Position numbers and translations under genes: made by a program. Under the pieces are notes generated by a model, which saw nothing but the letters and a program-made list of their open reading frames with translations, had not been told where the DNA came from and did not search any database. From Acidobacteriota bacterium (GTDB taxonomy: Bacteria > Acidobacteriota > Vicinamibacteria > Vicinamibacterales > Fen-181): DNA of 9,422 nucleotides. The stretch spans positions 1-9,422 of the forward strand of contig PMKG01000277.1 of assembly GCA_003157675.1 (NCBI GenBank). The letters run 5' to 3'. Position 1 is the first letter of the stretch. Every line of letters starts with the position of its first letter. Positions 7,283 to 9,422 of this stretch are shown piece by piece.

Positions 7283-7288
7283 TACAAT
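7283..7288 (+). promoter_or_regulatory. -10 box TACAAT for the Uma2 gene, leaderless configuration
   Basis: TACAAT matches five of six -10 consensus bases. Initiation seven bases downstream would fall near 7295-7296, exactly at the GTG proposed as start codon. No good -35 lies at the usual spacing. The ATG at 7287 overlaps the -10 itself and so could not be on a transcript from this promoter. Confidence 0.45.
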
Positions 7289-7295
7289 GCGAGCC

Positions 7296-7862
7296 GTGGC
7301 ACGCGTTCCGCCGTTCGATCGCCCGGCGACGTACGAGGATCTGCTCGAGCTTCCCGAGAACGTGGTGGCCGAGATTGTCGACGGCGAGCTGCACGCCTCG
7401 CCTCGCCCGGCACCGCGTCACGCCGTGGCCGAGGTGGCCATCGGGGCGTTGATTGCGACGCCATTTCATTTCGGCCGAGGCGGTCCCGGCGGCTGGTGGA
7501 TTCTGCCCGAACCCGAGATACACCTCGCGGCTGACGTGGTCGTTCCCGATTTCGCCGGCTGGCGCCGGACCCGCATGCCCTCGCCGCCCGAAACGGCTTA
7601 CTTCGGCCTTGCGCCCGACTGGGTGTGCGAAATCATCTCGCCCTCGACGGCCTCGCTCGATCGTACCAGAAAGCTCGCTGTTTACGCGCGCGAGGGAGTG
7701 CTCCACGCCTGGCTGGTGGACCCGGTCGCCCGCACGCTCGAAGTCCTGCGCCTCGAGGCCGGCCGTTGGGTCATCGTGTCCTCGCACGAAGGCCAGGAGA
7801 CAGTCCGCGCCGAGCCGTTCGGCGAGGTCGAACTGACGCTCTCGGACATCTGGGTGGACTGA
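7296..7862 (+). CDS. Uma2 family (DUF820) putative PD-(D/E)XK nuclease
   Basis: A 188-residue protein from GTG 7296. In-frame alternatives are ATG 7287 and GTG 7266, but MARVPPFDRPATYEDLLELP is the natural opening for this family. Features in order: a YEDLLELPE N-terminal helix, VAEIVDGEL (24-32), GGWWILPEPEIHL, VVVPDFAGW with D85, CEIISPST (111-118) with E112, K126 and Y130, and WLVDPVARTLEV (from 139). The acidic pair D85/E112 and the downstream K126 fit the modified PD-(D/E)XK core of Uma2 proteins; 180-200 residues is the usual length. Such proteins are annotated as putative restriction endonucleases, are abundant in cyanobacteria and acidobacteria, and have no settled role. There is no methyltransferase or antitoxin partner next door. 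No ribosome site is visible, consistent with leaderless expression. Confidence 0.9.
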   Translation: MARVPPFDRPATYEDLLELPENVVAEIVDGELHASPRPAPRHAVAEVAIGALIATPFHFGRGGPGGWWILPEPEIHLAADVVVPDFAGWRRTRMPSPPETAYFGLAPDWVCEIISPSTASLDRTRKLAVYAREGVLHAWLVDPVARTLEVLRLEAGRWVIVSSHEGQETVRAEPFGEVELTLSDIWVD

Positions 7863-7890
7863 CCGGGCCACGCGCCCCACCACGATTACA

Positions 7891-8130
7891 TCAGGGCCGG
7901 AAGATTGCCAGCGCCCGCCTGACCACGTCAGCGAGGTAGATGCCGCTGACGCCGACAACCAGGGCGGACTCGACGAGACGCGAACCGAACGGCGCCGTCG
8001 GCCCTGGCGCCGGCCGCTCGAGCGCACGGTGACACCGGTCGCGGATCCGGTCGGCGCGCCCGCGGTCCACGTCGAGCGCCGGCAGCCGGTTCAGCGTCAG
8101 CATGGCCCGGTCTCCTCCGTCCCGTTCCAT
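7891..8130 (-). CDS. Small single-helix membrane protein translationally coupled to the ECF sigma gene
   Basis: A 79-residue protein whose ATG (8128-8130) overlaps the sigma gene's TGA in the arrangement TGATG, so ribosomes finishing the sigma factor can restart here. The upstream in-frame GTG (8133) and internal ATG (8103, giving MLTLNRLPALD) are alternatives. Layout: a basic, presumably cytoplasmic N-terminal half with RADRIRDRCHRALERP, a Pro-rich linker, then one likely membrane helix at about 52-71 (ESALVVGVSGIYLADVV) and the tail RRALAIFRP. It lacks the HxxxCxxC motif of zinc anti-sigma factors. Position and topology make an anti-sigma or sigma-tethering role reasonable, but I do not recognise a named family. 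It converges on the Uma2 gene, 28 bp away. Confidence 0.75.
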   Translation of the reverse strand: MERDGGDRAMLTLNRLPALDVDRGRADRIRDRCHRALERPAPGPTAPFGSRLVESALVVGVSGIYLADVVRRALAIFRP

Positions 8131-8717
8131 CACGGCGTGGCCCCCTTCTTCTCAGGCGCGTCGTCGCGGACCGACGCGCCGATCATCTCCGACAGCAGGC
8201 TCCTGGCCCGCGCGAGGCGCTGGCGCATCGCCTCGGGCGTGATGCCGCATACGACGGCGGCCTCGGCCGGCGTCAGCCCTTGGATGCCGACGAGCACCAG
8301 CACCTCGCGGGTGCGGGATGGCAGCAAGGCGAGGGCTCGCTCGACCCGCCGTTCCAGCTCGCCGGCGGCCGCCTCCTCGAACGGCGATGGTCGTGGCGCC
8401 GCCACTGGCCAGGGGCTTGGCAGGGCGGCCTCGAATCGGTCCTCCACCATACGCGACCGGCAGTAGCTCCAATACAGGTTGCGCGCGACGGTGAACAGCC
8501 AGGGCGCGAGGCGCGTGTCGGGGCGCAATCCCGACGCGCTGGTCGCGACGCGCAGCCAGGTTTCCTCGAGCAGGTCCTCGGCCAGCTCGCGCCGGCGACA
8601 GCATCTCAGGAGGAAGTTGAACAGCCTGGACCGGTACGCGTCGTACACCACGTCGAACGCGGCGGCGTCCCGTCGCCGAAGCCCGTCGACGAGAGCGAGC
8701 TCGGTCTCCCGGTCCAT
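8130..8717 (-). CDS. ECF-type RNA polymerase sigma factor
   Basis: A 195-residue sigma-70 family protein of the extracytoplasmic-function class, which directs RNA polymerase to a small set of stress or envelope promoters. Region 2 covers about 20-90: FDVVYDAYRSRLFNFLLR, then AEDLLEETWLRV (core binding), then APWLFTVARNLYWSYCRSR (-10 recognition). A Pro-rich linker (100-118) leads to region 4 (about 120-175): LERRVERALALLP, REVLVLV, and the helix-turn-helix LTPAEAAVVCGITPEAMRQR with ARARSLL for -35 recognition. Length and spacing are normal. The start is ATG 8717; the ribosome site is weak. It is co-transcribed with the small membrane gene downstream and divergent from another small membrane gene. 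The ECF subgroup cannot be assigned by eye. Confidence 0.93.
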   Translation of the reverse strand: MDRETELALVDGLRRRDAAAFDVVYDAYRSRLFNFLLRCCRRRELAEDLLEETWLRVATSASGLRPDTRLAPWLFTVARNLYWSYCRSRMVEDRFEAALPSPWPVAAPRPSPFEEAAAGELERRVERALALLPSRTREVLVLVGIQGLTPAEAAVVCGITPEAMRQRLARARSLLSEMIGASVRDDAPEKKGATP

Positions 8718-8745
8718 GTCCGTAAGAACGCCCCGCGGGCGCGGG

Positions 8746-8761
8746 CGTGACAGGCGTCACG
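8746..8761. promoter_or_regulatory. 16-bp palindrome CGTGAC-AGGC-GTCACG in the divergent intergenic region
   Basis: Perfect 6-bp arms (8746-8751 and 8756-8761) around AGGC lie in the 92-bp gap between the sigma gene (starting 8717, minus) and the membrane-protein gene (starting 8810, plus). The placement suits a dimeric regulator controlling both genes. The half-site loosely resembles CRP/FNR-type sites, but no specific regulator can be named. Confidence 0.4.
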
Positions 8762-8809
8762 AGCGGTGCCGCCGTGCGTTGTACGCATTAGACACTATGG
8801 AGGTGCCCC

Positions 8810-9148
8810 GTGCCCGTCATCAGCATTTACTGGATGGGATTCGCCATTCTCGTGAGCGGCGTCGGCGTGCTCGGAATGGCCATCGCGTACGCGGTTCGGC
8901 CCACCGAGCGCAAGCTGATGCTGCTGCGGCCGCTGACGCTGGCCGCCATTTTCGCGTCGATCTGCAGTTTCTCGGGCGGGCTGGCGACGGTGTTGAAGGG
9001 GGCCGGCGCCACTCCCGCATGGAACGCGCACAACGTGGGGCTCGCGCTGCTGGGGCTCTCCGAGTGCGTCGTCCCGCTGTTTGTCGCCTTCGCGTTTCTC
9101 GCGGTGGCCTGGCTGCTCGTGGCCCTCGGCCTGCGCCGCCAGGCCTGA
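8810..9148 (+). CDS. Uncharacterised small membrane protein divergent from the ECF sigma gene
   Basis: A 112-residue very hydrophobic protein. The GTG start (8810) is supported by GGAGG at 8799-8803, six bases upstream. Likely helices: about 8-28 (GFAILVSGVGVLGMAIAYAV), 40-62 (PLTLAAIFASICSFSGGLAT), and a long stretch 75-108 that could be one or two helices (LALLGLSECVVPLFVAF, AVAWLLVALGL), ending in RRQA. A charged residue, E85, sits inside the last hydrophobic stretch next to C87, which is notable for a membrane segment. The arrangement recalls short segments of proton-channel subunits of the MotA/TolQ/ExbB type, but the resemblance is too weak to name it. Back-to-back position with the sigma operon suggests it could be a target or partner. 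Confidence 0.8.
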   Translation: MPVISIYWMGFAILVSGVGVLGMAIAYAVRPTERKLMLLRPLTLAAIFASICSFSGGLATVLKGAGATPAWNAHNVGLALLGLSECVVPLFVAFAFLAVAWLLVALGLRRQA

Positions 9149-9157
9149 TCGGCGGCG
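9134..9157. terminator. GC-rich hairpin over the stop codon of the membrane-protein gene
   Basis: CGCCGCC (9134-9140) and GGCGGCG (9151-9157) form a 7-bp all-GC stem around a 10-base loop that includes the TGA. There is no T-run after it, so it is not a classical intrinsic terminator; GC-rich DNA also gives such stems by chance. The adjacent genes converge here with a 34-bp gap. Confidence 0.25.
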
Positions 9158-9182
9158 GCGCACGACGGGCCGCCTGGCCTGC

Positions 9183-9422
9183 CTACTCGCCCACCAGGGT
9201 CGGCAGCGCCTGGGGAACCGTCCGACCGCGCTTCAGCCACGTCTGGAGCTGCGCCATGTAGGTGAAGAAGACCGGCGTGAGATACAGCGTCACGATCTGC
9301 GAGAACATCAACCCGCCGACGACCACCAGGCCGAGCGGGCGCCGGGCCTCTCCGCCCGCTCCGTATCCCACCGCGATCGGCACCGCGCCCAGGGCGGCGG
9401 CCATCGTGGTCATCATGATCGG
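9183..9422 (-). CDS. RND-family efflux permease, C-terminal end only (gene continues beyond window)
   Basis: The last 79 residues of an AcrB/MdtC-type multidrug or metabolite exporter that moves substrates from the inner membrane and periplasm outward using the proton gradient. It opens within PIMMTTMAAALGAVPIAV (penultimate helix region), continues GYGAGGEARRPLG, the loop motif typical of HAE1-type transporters, then the last helix LVVVGGLMFSQIVTLYLTPVFF and a polar tail ending in LVGE and TAG (9183-9185). The catalytic Asp pair and Lys of helices 4 and 10 lie outside the window, as would the membrane-fusion partner if it is in the same operon. The family call is firm; the substrate is unknown. 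Confidence 0.93.
   Translation of the reverse strand, partial: PIMMTTMAAALGAVPIAVGYGAGGEARRPLGLVVVGGLMFSQIVTLYLTPVFFTYMAQLQTWLKRGRTVPQALPTLVGE

Noticed and set aside
6914..7534. 206-codon plus-strand open frame bridging the intergenic stretch and the Uma2 start
   Set aside because: Runs through the REP-like hairpin and then out of frame with Uma2; Arg/Gly-rich composition suggests non-coding DNA.
7266..7862. Uma2 start at GTG 7266 or ATG 7287
   Set aside because: Both begin before or inside the probable -10 box and add residues not expected in the family; GTG 7296 fits better.
7149..8027. 292-codon minus-strand open frame opposite the Uma2 gene
   Set aside because: Uma2 motifs on the plus strand are clear, while this translation has no coherent domain.

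Overview
The window is GC-rich and densely coding, and it looks like a chromosomal segment from the Acidobacteriota, most likely a Vicinamibacteria-type soil or sediment lineage. That placement is inference from family knowledge: an ADOP-type permease (acidobacterial duplicated orphan permease, two MacB-periplasmic/FtsX modules in one chain), a remnant of the 'VWFA-related Acidobacterial' family, and a short outer-membrane beta-barrel protein of a kind common in that phylum. No rRNA, tRNA, CRISPR array, intact transposase or phage gene was found.

Layout. 1-2439 (+): 3' part of an ADOP permease whose N-terminus lies outside the window. 2469-2903 (-): outer-membrane beta-barrel gene that ends early at an amber codon and appears internally shortened. 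2929-3072 (+): C-terminal scrap of an S9-type (prolyl oligopeptidase-like) peptidase, abutting the start of the barrel gene. 3097-5925 (-): a 942-residue membrane-anchored PAS-PAS-GGDEF-EAL cyclic-di-GMP enzyme with all signature motifs intact. 5926-7290: a decayed zone with an imperfect inverted repeat, a C-terminal methyltransferase-like scrap on the minus strand, a VWA-family pseudogene with a frameshift plus a stop codon, and a REP-like hairpin. 7296-7862 (+): Uma2-family putative nuclease, probably read from a leaderless transcript. 7891-8717 (-): ECF sigma factor overlapping a small one-helix membrane protein by one base. 8810-9148 (+): a small multi-helix membrane protein divergent from the sigma gene, with a 16-bp palindrome between them. 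9183-9422 (-): C-terminal end of an RND efflux permease that continues outside the window.

Functionally the genes do not form one pathway. The living parts are envelope transport (ADOP, RND), second-messenger signalling (c-di-GMP) and a compact sigma-factor locus that may sense the envelope. The clearest biological theme is gene decay: four broken or truncated genes from unrelated families lie in two clusters flanking the c-di-GMP gene. The best candidate for an undescribed small system is the sigma factor / one-helix protein / divergent membrane protein cluster with its shared palindrome. All functional statements rest on motif recognition by eye, without database searches.
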